DNA of 64,000 nucleotides from an uncultured Psychrobacter sp. (lineage in GTDB: Bacteria; Pseudomonadota; Gammaproteobacteria; Pseudomonadales; Moraxellaceae): the NCBI RefSeq assembly GCF_947500265.1, contig NZ_CANMRN010000005.1:95307-159306 (forward strand), in the 5' to 3' direction. The notes under the pieces are model-generated. The model did no database searches, was not told where the DNA came from, and saw only the letters and a program-made list of their open reading frames with translations. The translations under genes and the position numbers were made by a program. How positions within the stretch are numbered: the first letter of the stretch is position 1; the number at the start of each line of letters is the position of its first letter. Shown piece after piece: positions 1 to 7,510 of this stretch.

Positions 1-626
1 GTACTCCATAATCCAACATCCTATAACTTGCATCCTGTCCGCGCCCATCAAGTAATACTTATATTTTTGAGGATGATTTGTACGCAGCATTTTTGCCTGA
101 TGAAAAACCGCTTAGGTACGCTAATATAGACCAGTTTAAGCGGGTGTTTTATGCTACTGGTTTTTCAAAGTCGATGGCGTCAGGCTGGCGTGTCGGTATG
201 CTGGTCAGCCCTGATAAATTTATCAATCAAATCCTTAAGCTTAAAACCCTTAGTAATATGACATCACCAGAGTTTGGCGAGCGCGTAGTTTATCGGTTGT
301 GGACGCAAGGAGAATATCGCCGTCAGCTTAAGAAAGTACATCAGAAACTCTATATAGCCCATCAAGATATGCGAGACTCATTATCTAAAATAGGTATCAC
401 TTACCCTGAACATACCAACCCGGGGATTTTTGTGTGGATAGATACTGGCGTGGATTCTGGTAAGCTGGCCTTGGAGGCTTATAAAGAGGGCTGGCTTGTC
501 GCCCCAGGACAGCTGTTTAATCCAAGTGCTAAGCCTTCAACTTATTTGAGATTGAATGTGGCGACAACGAGTCATAATTTTCTGAAGTGGTTGGATATAT
601 ATTTAAACCAAGTCAATATTTACTAA
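1..626 (+). pseudogene. MocR/GntR-type PLP aminotransferase remnant, frameshifted
   Basis: C-terminal part of a class I/II aminotransferase of the kind fused to GntR regulators; the 5' part lies outside the window. Frame 1 from base 1 reads HNPTSYNLHPVRAHQ, the typical Asn-Pro segment of the fold. The downstream frame (ORF 78-626) starts at IFEDDLYAAFLPDEK and continues with SFSKSMASGWRVG-like sequence (here GFSKSMASGWRVG), which contains the PLP-binding lysine. The two frames meet at about bases 52-66, and roughly ten residues normally found between AHQ and the EDDLY motif are missing. A short out-of-frame deletion therefore explains the break. The ORF-track start (TTG at 78) is internal to the domain and not a real start. 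The call of a dead gene depends on the sequence being correct here. Confidence 0.8.
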
Positions 627-972
627 TAAAGTATTAAAGCTAGCTCAATATTCCTACACGAACCCATTCTATGCGCTAGAATCAAGATTTTATTCAAAGA
701 ATATTAACTGCAGACAATGCTACTTCTATCTAATACTAATTTAAATCCACCTGAGCATTAAATAATTCTTAAATCTTAGGCAATTGTTATTGATTCAGCA
801 TAGTAGCTGATCGATAGCATTTATATGAGCTGCTCCAATTTTTCTCTGCTTTAGAGTTACCTTATAAAGCCATTCATATATTGAAATATAAATCCAAAAA
901 GTATTGTTACTTGATTTACAAAAATCAGACACCATGTACTATATTACAATAATTAAGAAATATGGAATAAAT
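627..972. other. gene-free region upstream of the CBASS operon
   Basis: AT-rich, with no recognisable ORF or RNA. It should contain the CBASS promoter, but I cannot point to a convincing -35/-10 pair. Confidence 0.5.
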
Positions 973-2013
973 ATGGCAGATTTGCAAACTCAATTTAAAG
1001 CATTTAATAGTAATATTTACTTAACTGGTCAAAGTGATGATTTTAAAAGGGCTAAAGAGAAAGATGACAGCATATTGAAAGAGCTAAAGGTGGTTTTCAA
1101 AGAGAAAGGATATCCTATAATAGAATCTTTTAAACAAGGTTCGTTTGCAGTTGATACAGCTATCTACAATTTAGATGGCGACTACGACTTTGATCGCACC
1201 TTAATTATTGATGCAGATTACGCTCCTGATGATCCTGTAGAGCCAAAGCGAGTTATTAAAGAGGTTTTAGAAAAAAGAAACTTTAAAGATCCTAAAATCA
1301 AAAAACCATGTGTTACTGCTGACTACAAATCATTTAATCTGCATATTGATTATACCGTGTATAAGGTTGATCAATCTTATACGACGTTTTTGGCGATTGG
1401 CAAACATGGCTCTAGAGATGAACATAAGGATTGGGCACAATCAGACCAGAAAGGTTTAATTGAATGGATTAATAATGTTGAATGCTATACTGGGAATGGG
1501 TCTAAAAAGCGACATCAATATAAACGTCTCATACGGTTTATGAAGCGCTGGCGAGACGTTAATTTTAGTGATGAGGTCAAAAAGAAAATATTTTCAATTG
1601 GTCTCACTGTAATGATAAAGTCTCAATATACTAACCAACTTTCACATCAAGAACAAGTTGATGATTTAAAGGCTTTAAGCCTTATAGTTGAGGGTATTTT
1701 AAATGGTTCATATTTAAAATACCAGTCAGATGGCAAGTATAGAGTTTCTGTTCAATTACCTACTCTTCCCTATAGAGATATTTTTCAACACAAAACAGAT
1801 GGTTATTCTTCCGAGGGCAGCGATAAGAATATTGGCACTCAATTTAGAAATAAATTAATATATCTGAACGACGAGTTGAAAAAAGCAATTGTGGAGCCAG
1901 ACCCTTACGAAGCGAGTAAATTACTAAGAGCAGTTTTTGGGAATTGTTTTCCCTTAGCAAATATTAAAAAAAATGAGAATACCCCATACTCTCGTACTGG
2001 TACATCTGCGTAA
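973..2013 (+). CDS. CBASS CD-NTase (cyclic oligonucleotide synthase)
   Basis: cGAS/DncV-like nucleotidyltransferase that makes a cyclic nucleotide signal on phage infection. With the ATG at 973 the protein has 346 residues; this start gives MADLQTQF, and the 23 extra residues in the ORF track look like leader. The nucleotidyltransferase signature is clear: QGSFAVDT at about 55-62, then LDGDYDFDRTL with the metal-binding acidic residues D70/D72, and a third acidic residue likely in FNLHIDYTVYK. The C-terminus ends in GTSA, a small-residue tail of the kind that Cap2 conjugates to target proteins in type II CBASS (family knowledge). The stop is 2 nt before the Cap2 start, so the genes are translationally linked. 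Base composition is more AT-rich than the core genes to the right, which suggests acquisition by transfer. The nucleotide product cannot be read from sequence. Confidence 0.93.
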   Translation: MADLQTQFKAFNSNIYLTGQSDDFKRAKEKDDSILKELKVVFKEKGYPIIESFKQGSFAVDTAIYNLDGDYDFDRTLIIDADYAPDDPVEPKRVIKEVLEKRNFKDPKIKKPCVTADYKSFNLHIDYTVYKVDQSYTTFLAIGKHGSRDEHKDWAQSDQKGLIEWINNVECYTGNGSKKRHQYKRLIRFMKRWRDVNFSDEVKKKIFSIGLTVMIKSQYTNQLSHQEQVDDLKALSLIVEGILNGSYLKYQSDGKYRVSVQLPTLPYRDIFQHKTDGYSSEGSDKNIGTQFRNKLIYLNDELKKAIVEPDPYEASKLLRAVFGNCFPLANIKKNENTPYSRTGTSA

Positions 2014-2015
2014 CT

Positions 2016-3647
2016 ATGATTCTAAGTGAAGAAAAACTGGCCAATTTCAAACATATATTAACTACACACCGTGCAGTTAATATATGTTTGGTTAATACTG
2101 GTACAGTATATGTATACGATTTTACTATTCCTAATTTATTCGACTTTCAAATTGAAATTAGAAATGAAACCGAATGGCTTGAATTACCTAAGATTCGTAT
2201 AGTGGCTGATGGTCATACCCCTATTCCTCACGTTAGCAACGACGGTTTAATCTGTGTTACAGATCAACAGGGCGAGCTTTTCGACAGTAACCGAATTGAA
2301 TCATTGTTTGAATATGCACTTGACGAAGCTATCAGAATCGTTCAGCCATACATAACTCAACCTACTAATTTGTATGAAGAGCTTGAAGGGTATGTTGAAA
2401 CGACCTTAGAAACCGGATATAAAATAACTTTATTAGATAAACCTAATGATATAGAAGAGTTCCAAGCCATTACCAAAATCAATAAAGGTAAGCTTAGTGT
2501 CAGTAGTATTCAAAAGTCAAATAGTAAGTCTTTTATATTAGATTATGGTACTTATCGAAATATTACTGTTATCAAATTAGCTGATGTAAAAGATTTCGTA
2601 TTACCTAACATCGGAGGAAACTTCGATAGGGATTGGTGGAGTAGTCAGAAACTTAAATTATCAGCTAAACAGCATAGCAAAATATATAATAATTTTTATC
2701 ACATAACACTAATAATTGTTCCTTACAAAGATCGTGAGACTTATATTGTCATATGTAATGACAATGCATCAAGTATTGTTAAAAATGACTTTTCTGTATA
2801 TTTAACTCAAAGATGTTGGAAGGACTACTTACTAGCCCGTACAGGGGAAGACGACGAGAACACACAGAACAAGACTGTGGTAATAGCTGGCTGTGGCTCA
2901 GTGGGTTCTAAAGTAGCTGGTTTTTTATCTGAATCAGATATTAGCCAACTAAGTCTTATTGATAACGATATCATGTCTCCAGATAATTTGATGCGTCATC
3001 AGTTAGGTGTAAAGAGTATTAATCACAGAAAAGCTTTTGCTCTTAAGGCTAGATTAAGTAGCGATATGCCTTTTATAGATATCAAAGCTTACCATATGGA
3101 AGTTCTTAAATGGTTGAAGATGCAAAATGATGATGACCTACGCGAGATCGACTGTTTGATCTTAACAACGGGACATATACCTACTGAACTTGCTATTTGC
3201 GAATACCTTTATTATAAAGATATTAATATACAAATTATTTCTGGCTGGGTTGAGGCTTATGGCTTAGGCGGACAAGCTTATAGTTTTAGAAATAACTCTA
3301 ATGGTTGCTTAAGATGCTTGTATACTGATGAAAACTCTATCATTAGTAGGTCGCAAGCTCAGCTATTTAACCTAAACCATCAAGTTGTCTCTAAAAATAT
3401 AACAGGGTGTTCAGGTGCTTTTACACCATATTCTTCTTTACACGCTACTAAAACAGCTTCAATTATAACTGAACTAGTACTGGCTCCTAAGTATGGTCTA
3501 TATACATGGGTGAATACAAGTAGAAAGCCCAATGACTACAATTTAGAAGCAACAGAATATTTTAATACTACGCTTGGTAGTGGTGGTTATCAGTTTAATG
3601 ATATTAACAATTATAAAATAGCAGGATGTGAATGTTGCAGTTCATAG
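2016..3647 (+). CDS. cap2: CBASS Cap2, E2-E1 (ThiF) conjugating enzyme
   Basis: A 543-residue ancillary enzyme of type II CBASS that activates the CD-NTase C-terminus and attaches it to a target, priming the synthase. The N-terminal ~150 residues look like an E2/UBC-type domain; IPHVSNDGLICV is consistent with an E2 active-site Cys. The C-terminal E1/ThiF adenylation domain is unmistakable: VVIAGCGSVGSKVAGFL, the ATP-binding glycine loop, then LIDNDIMSPDNLMRHQLG. Cysteines in NGCLRCLY and the terminal GCECCSS could form the structural zinc site usual for ThiF-like E1s. The gene starts 2 nt after the CD-NTase stop and overlaps the next gene by 16 bp. Length and order fit the family. Confidence 0.93.
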   Translation: MILSEEKLANFKHILTTHRAVNICLVNTGTVYVYDFTIPNLFDFQIEIRNETEWLELPKIRIVADGHTPIPHVSNDGLICVTDQQGELFDSNRIESLFEYALDEAIRIVQPYITQPTNLYEELEGYVETTLETGYKITLLDKPNDIEEFQAITKINKGKLSVSSIQKSNSKSFILDYGTYRNITVIKLADVKDFVLPNIGGNFDRDWWSSQKLKLSAKQHSKIYNNFYHITLIIVPYKDRETYIVICNDNASSIVKNDFSVYLTQRCWKDYLLARTGEDDENTQNKTVVIAGCGSVGSKVAGFLSESDISQLSLIDNDIMSPDNLMRHQLGVKSINHRKAFALKARLSSDMPFIDIKAYHMEVLKWLKMQNDDDLREIDCLILTTGHIPTELAICEYLYYKDINIQIISGWVEAYGLGGQAYSFRNNSNGCLRCLYTDENSIISRSQAQLFNLNHQVVSKNITGCSGAFTPYSSLHATKTASIITELVLAPKYGLYTWVNTSRKPNDYNLEATEYFNTTLGSGGYQFNDINNYKIAGCECCSS

Positions 3648-4183
3648 ATACTCGCCTTAAATGGGTAGAAAATAATCAATCAGAAGGTGTGTTTTCAGAG
3701 AAAGTATTATTAACTTGGGTAAAGTATCGTCAATGTCATGTTCAAGACAAAGAGGCAGGTGGCTTATTGATGGGCAGGTTCGCTCAAGACACACAATCAA
3801 TGTTGGTGGATGACTTAACCACTCCAATGTTCTTTGATAAACGTAAAAGAAGAATGTTCTATCGGTCTAAATCTCATAATAGAGAACTAAAAAAGTATTG
3901 GAAAAATACCCAAGGGTATGGGGGTTTACTAGGACTATGGCACACTCATCCAGAAAATATACCAACCCCATCATCAATGGATATTACCGACTTAAAAAAT
4001 CAGATCATGGCCTCTAAATATGTAACTAATAGACTAATTTATATTATTGTAGGTATTACGCATATTGGTGTTTGGACGGGTTACAAGAATGGCAAAGTTC
4101 AGTTTATAGGTCACATTGCCGTCGATAATAAAATTGATCACCACGATTATAACTTCAATCAACATATTGAAAAAAGGCTTTAA
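3632..4183 (+). CDS. cap3: CBASS Cap3, JAMM/Mov34 isopeptidase
   Basis: Zinc metallopeptidase of 183 residues that removes the CD-NTase from its conjugates and so counteracts Cap2. The full JAMM signature is present: catalytic Glu in DKEAGGLLMGR near residue 47, then LWHTHPENIPTPSSMD, matching HxH-x7-SxxD. The ATG at 3632 lies inside the cap2 3' end (16-bp overlap) with AGGA just upstream, so it is probably translationally coupled. The downstream effector ORF in the track overlaps this gene, but its better start at 4188 lies after the cap3 stop. Confidence 0.93.
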   Translation: MLQFIDTRLKWVENNQSEGVFSEKVLLTWVKYRQCHVQDKEAGGLLMGRFAQDTQSMLVDDLTTPMFFDKRKRRMFYRSKSHNRELKKYWKNTQGYGGLLGLWHTHPENIPTPSSMDITDLKNQIMASKYVTNRLIYIIVGITHIGVWTGYKNGKVQFIGHIAVDNKIDHHDYNFNQHIEKRL

Positions 4184-4187
4184 GCTT

Positions 4188-5225
4188 ATGTGGGAAAAAA
4201 TTCAATGGTTAATTATAACTGGACTCAAGTTCAGAACACCATATCCTAAAACAGCATGGGGAGTGCGCTGTTGTCTAACCTCACTAGGTATTAGTTTATA
4301 TTCGTTTCTTAACCTTTATATAAATTTAAAAGATAACCTTATAATAGATGCTATTGAGTTTACTTATAGAGAACCTACTATCTTGTATACATTAATAACT
4401 GTAGGTTTATTCTTAGTAGGTATGGCGTTAATTTATTCAGAATGGGATAAAAAATTCCGTCATATTGCTAAGGTTTTTATTTCAGCAATGCCAGGTGTGG
4501 CTATTTCTTTCCCTATCAATGTATTAGAGCCATCGGAAAGAGTATTGAGTAGAGAGGCTGTAAAACTTGGTGTCAATCAAGACAGTGAAGAAAATATACA
4601 AAAGCAAATAGAAGTATTTAATGCTGAACTTAAAGCAGATGTTGTCAAACGCTTTATACTGCCTCCAGATATAAAAAAAGCGTATGTTGGTGGCTTAGCT
4701 CGTATCCCTTTCCTAGTAGCCTATGGATCTACGTTGCGAAATCAATCAGCACAAATAGTATACTTCGATAAATTTCATCGTAATGGAGAATACGCTTTAC
4801 TTGAAGATTTTAACGAAAAAATAAGTTTAAAAAACTATGACCTCAGTCCTGGCACTAGTAATGATGTTGGGTTAGCTTTAGGCTTTACTACAGCTATATC
4901 AAGAGAACAGTTACCAGAGACCCTGAGAGACTCTGTAACTATTCTTTTTCCTAATAAAGTTGCAGCGAGAAACTTAATAAAAAATCAAGCTAACCTTCAA
5001 GATGTGTCAGATGAAATTACCCGTATAATTGATAACTTATCTTCTATAAGAAATGTTCAGAGAATACATCTTTTCCTATCTGTGCAGTCTTCTCTTGCTA
5101 TTGAAATAGGCAGACGCTATCAAGAAGGAACTCATAAAAATTGGATCATACATAATTTCAACCCTGACAAAGGTTGCTATGATTGGGCATTAGAGTTGTC
5201 AAGCAAAGGGCTTAGAGAGTTTTAA
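4188..5225 (+). CDS. CBASS effector, two-TM SAVED protein
   Basis: Predicted killer protein of the CBASS operon, 345 residues from the ATG at 4188. This start has an AAAAAAGG-like ribosome site about 10 nt upstream and follows the cap3 stop by 4 nt, so it is preferred over the track start at 4116. Two hydrophobic segments lie in the first ~90 residues (around CCLTSLGISLYSFLNLYI and LYTLITVGLFLVGMALIY). The rest is a SAVED sensor domain, recognisable by FLVAYGSTLRNQ and the C-terminal RIHLFLSVQSSLAIEIGRR with the GCYDWALEL end. SAVED domains bind cyclic oligonucleotides; TM-SAVED effectors (called Cap14 in one nomenclature, from memory) are thought to damage the inner membrane on activation. 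Confidence 0.88.
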   Translation: MWEKIQWLIITGLKFRTPYPKTAWGVRCCLTSLGISLYSFLNLYINLKDNLIIDAIEFTYREPTILYTLITVGLFLVGMALIYSEWDKKFRHIAKVFISAMPGVAISFPINVLEPSERVLSREAVKLGVNQDSEENIQKQIEVFNAELKADVVKRFILPPDIKKAYVGGLARIPFLVAYGSTLRNQSAQIVYFDKFHRNGEYALLEDFNEKISLKNYDLSPGTSNDVGLALGFTTAISREQLPETLRDSVTILFPNKVAARNLIKNQANLQDVSDEITRIIDNLSSIRNVQRIHLFLSVQSSLAIEIGRRYQEGTHKNWIIHNFNPDKGCYDWALELSSKGLREF

Positions 5226-5268
5226 ATATAGTCAAGTCTGAGCTATGTGTATTTGATTATACCTATGG

Positions 5269-5325
5269 CGAACCAATCAAGTGCTTGCTCCGGTTCGATA
5301 CCCTAGTGAGGACTTGAACACTAGG
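5269..5325. repeat. two small inverted repeats after the CBASS operon
   Basis: CGAACC (5269-5274) pairs with GGTTCG (5292-5297), and CCTAGTG (5302-5308) pairs with CACTAGG (5319-5325). There is no T-run, so these are not typical intrinsic terminators. The rest of 5226-5419 shows no gene. Confidence 0.4.
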
Positions 5326-5419
5326 CTGTAGACGAAGGATATCAATAGTTTTATTTATTTAGATCATAGTAGTGTACTTCACAGTGTACATAACATTAAT
5401 TTTTTGAGGTTAAACTGAC

Positions 5420-6406
5420 TTAATTTTGATTTAGTTTCCTATAGTTATTACAGCTTTCTTGTTGCCCATTTTCACAAGCCTTACCAAACCAGTTCTTTGC
5501 TTGAACATTATCTTGATTAACACCTACACCATCGCGATACATCGCACCAAGATTGTTTTGAGCAGGAGCATATTCTTGCTCAGCAGCTTTTGTATACCAC
5601 TTAAAGGCTTGAGAGAATTCTCGGCCTACACCGTGACCCATGTAATACATCACACCAAGATTATATTGTGCATTAGCATTTTCTTGATCAGCTGCTTTTT
5701 CAAACCATTTTCGAGCCTGTGAAAAATCTTGTGTTACGCCATTACCCTGATAATATATTGCACCTAAATTAGCTTGCGCAGGAGCATATTCTTGCTCAGC
5801 AGCTTTTGTATACCACTTAAGTGATTGCGACAAGTCTTGCTCTATACCATTGCCTTCGTAATACATTGCGGCTAAGTCATTTTGTGCAATGACATATCCT
5901 TGATTAGCGGCTTTTGTATACCACTTAAGAGCTTGTGAAAGGTCTCGGTCTACGCCATTGCCTTGGGTATACATTAAGCCAAGGTTATACTCCGCTTCAG
6001 GAAAGCCTTGATTGGCTGCTTTCGTATACCATTTAATTGCTTCAGCATAGTTTTGAGGGACTCCTTCGCCTTCACGATACATTACACCAAGATTATACTG
6101 CGCCTCAGGGAAACCTTGATTAGCCGATTTTATATACCACTGCGCAGCTTTGGCATAGTCTTGATGAACGCCCTCTCCTATATCATACATCCAACCCAAA
6201 TCGAATTGTGCTTCTGCATCGCCTTGTTCGGCTAATCCCTGTACGTCTTCAGCTTTAGTTTCTGTCTCTATTTCCTCAATAACTATTTGCCCCTCAGAAG
6301 CTTCGTTTTTGGCTTCACTTTGCATTTTTTGACAGCTCGTAAGCGTAAGAGGTAATAAGGCAGTAGAAAAAAGAAGGGCAACTAATTTAGTTTTTTTGAA
6401 AATCAT
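5420..6406 (-). CDS. Sel1-repeat lipoprotein
   Basis: A 328-residue secreted lipoprotein with a lipobox at LTLTSC (Cys about residue 25), so it is probably anchored to a membrane on the periplasmic side. After an acidic linker come seven near-perfect 36-residue Sel1-like repeats from about residue 56 to 308, each of the form AQxNLGxMYxxGxGVxQDxxxAxKWYxKAAxQ, followed by a half repeat. Such alpha-solenoids are protein-binding scaffolds. The partner is unknown. The gene lies between the CBASS operon and a barstar-like gene in the same accessory stretch. The high identity between repeats suggests recent repeat expansion or homogenisation. Confidence 0.9.
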   Translation of the reverse strand: MIFKKTKLVALLFSTALLPLTLTSCQKMQSEAKNEASEGQIVIEEIETETKAEDVQGLAEQGDAEAQFDLGWMYDIGEGVHQDYAKAAQWYIKSANQGFPEAQYNLGVMYREGEGVPQNYAEAIKWYTKAANQGFPEAEYNLGLMYTQGNGVDRDLSQALKWYTKAANQGYVIAQNDLAAMYYEGNGIEQDLSQSLKWYTKAAEQEYAPAQANLGAIYYQGNGVTQDFSQARKWFEKAADQENANAQYNLGVMYYMGHGVGREFSQAFKWYTKAAEQEYAPAQNNLGAMYRDGVGVNQDNVQAKNWFGKACENGQQESCNNYRKLNQN

Positions 6407-6630
6407 ATATTTGATTCACTGGTAGAAAAAGCGTTGAATAAGTAGATTATCTTAAAGTTTCAAAAGAGCGACTCTCTAAGCAAAAAATATTGATTAATTT
6501 TTTTAATGTATTTTTATTTACTATAACGTTTGTCATGAGAGTATGTTCGGTGCGCTATACAGGCATCGAACTATGCGTTGTATGCCTAATATATATAGTG
6601 TTTTATTAACAACTAAGATAGCTAGCAGAA

Positions 6631-6915
6631 CTAAATTAAGGTATAAGCAAACCTTTCTTCCAAGTTGAATTGCTCGTCCTGGTTTTTAACTTTTTCGAGA
6701 ATAAAAACTATCTCTTCAAAGCAACTCAGCTTTTCTTTTGAAGTAGTTGAATTGAACCATATTAAATTAATTGGTCTCTCTACACCCCCGCTTAATAGAT
6801 CCCATAATGCATCAAGATTCTTACCATAGTAGAGCTCCACAGCAAATTGCCGCGCAATTTCGTTATGAAATTCTAACTCAGTCAATATTTTATCGCCGTG
6901 AATTTCAATATTCAT
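6631..6915 (-). CDS. barstar-family (ribonuclease inhibitor) protein
   Basis: A 94-residue protein matching the barstar fold: YYGKNLDALWDLLSGG is the characteristic segment, and the length fits. Barstar proteins bind and inhibit barnase-like RNases. The ribosome site GGAAA lies just upstream of the ATG. No ribonuclease gene is next to it in the window. It may therefore be an orphan immunity gene against a toxin delivered by other cells, or have another regulatory use. The family call is strong, the function is inferred. Confidence 0.85.
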   Translation of the reverse strand: MNIEIHGDKILTELEFHNEIARQFAVELYYGKNLDALWDLLSGGVERPINLIWFNSTTSKEKLSCFEEIVFILEKVKNQDEQFNLEERFAYTLI

Positions 6916-7330
6916 AATTGTTTCCGATATACGTTACTCGGTAGAGATGTATCATTAAAAAGCTCTCGGCATCTATTATAAGAGTTTTTTTAGTTAGAAT
7001 ATAAGAATGTATAGGCGGTCTATTTCAGGTATACCCTAAAGGAACCAGTTATTTTGCCATCTAAACCTATTAACAGACCACTTAAAACAGACTGGTATAA
7101 TGGAACCACTTACAACGGACTACTGAACTAGCTCGTGTTGCCCCGAAGCCATAGACCTTTGCATCATGCTCTTTTTATTACATCATCTATTTTTTGCATG
7201 CGTTTTAATATTCTGTAGTAGTCATACGCTATTTAAGAGCTTGCGCTGACATATTACAAAATTGCTGGTATTATTGCCGCTTTGCGTTAGCATTCATCTG
7301 CCCTACGTGATACTTTCTAAATTGGTTATT
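6916..7330. other. gene-free region with short direct repeat
   Basis: No gene seen. Around 7037-7115 a degenerate direct repeat occurs (GGTATACCCTAAAGGAACCAG and GGTATAATGGAACCACTTA), and 7104-7180 resembles 25435-25512. It looks like decayed mobile DNA of unknown family. Confidence 0.4.
7104..7180 (+). repeat. dispersed imperfect repeat, copy 1
   Basis: AACCACTTACAACGGACTAC followed by TGAACTAGCT matches 25435-25464 at about 24 of 30 positions. A looser match (TGTTGC, GCATCATG, TTTATTAC in the same order) extends further. The second copy directly follows an IS256-family end, so the pair may be mobile-element debris. Confidence 0.5.
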
Positions 7331-7383
7331 GATCTTCACTGGTGACAACGTTGTCGTTGGTTCGAATCCGATTACGCCTACCA
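7331..7383 (+). pseudogene. tRNA 3'-end remnant
   Basis: The last part reads like a tRNA: a T stem-loop (GTTGG-TTCGAAT-CCGAT), then TACGCCT, A and CCA at the end. It is directly followed by a strong terminator, as tRNA genes often are. The expected 5' acceptor strand (AGGCGTA) is absent, and the D and anticodon arms do not fold in the preceding bases, although spacing to a D-loop-like TTGGTTA is tRNA-like. I read this as a truncated or rearranged tRNA, such as the fragment left at the far end of an integrated element. The amino-acid identity cannot be assigned. Confidence 0.6.
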
Positions 7384-7389
7384 GATTCG

Positions 7390-7422
7390 AAAAGCCCCAA
7401 TCTTAAGATTGGGGCTTTTTTT
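7390..7422. terminator. intrinsic terminator after tRNA remnant
   Basis: A perfect palindrome with 15-base arms (AAAAGCCCCAATCTT and its complement) is followed by a T-run on the plus strand. A-runs on the other side make it usable for the minus-strand receptor gene as well. Confidence 0.85.
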
Positions 7423-7510
7423 GTCCGTGAAATATGGGCTGTAGAGGAAAAGGAAACTATACGTCGATTCAAATTATCTCTTTTCTCACTTTCAGCAAAC
7501 ATCATCGAAA

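Noticed and set aside
5459-6235. Plus-strand ORFs antisense to the Sel1 gene, repetitive in sequence; also considered as a CRISPR-like repeat array
   Set aside because: The periodicity of 108 bp comes from the 36-residue Sel1 repeats on the minus strand; no spacers or cas genes exist.
7331-7383. Intact tRNA gene
   Set aside because: The acceptor 5' strand and the anticodon and D stems do not pair; only the 3' part is tRNA-like.
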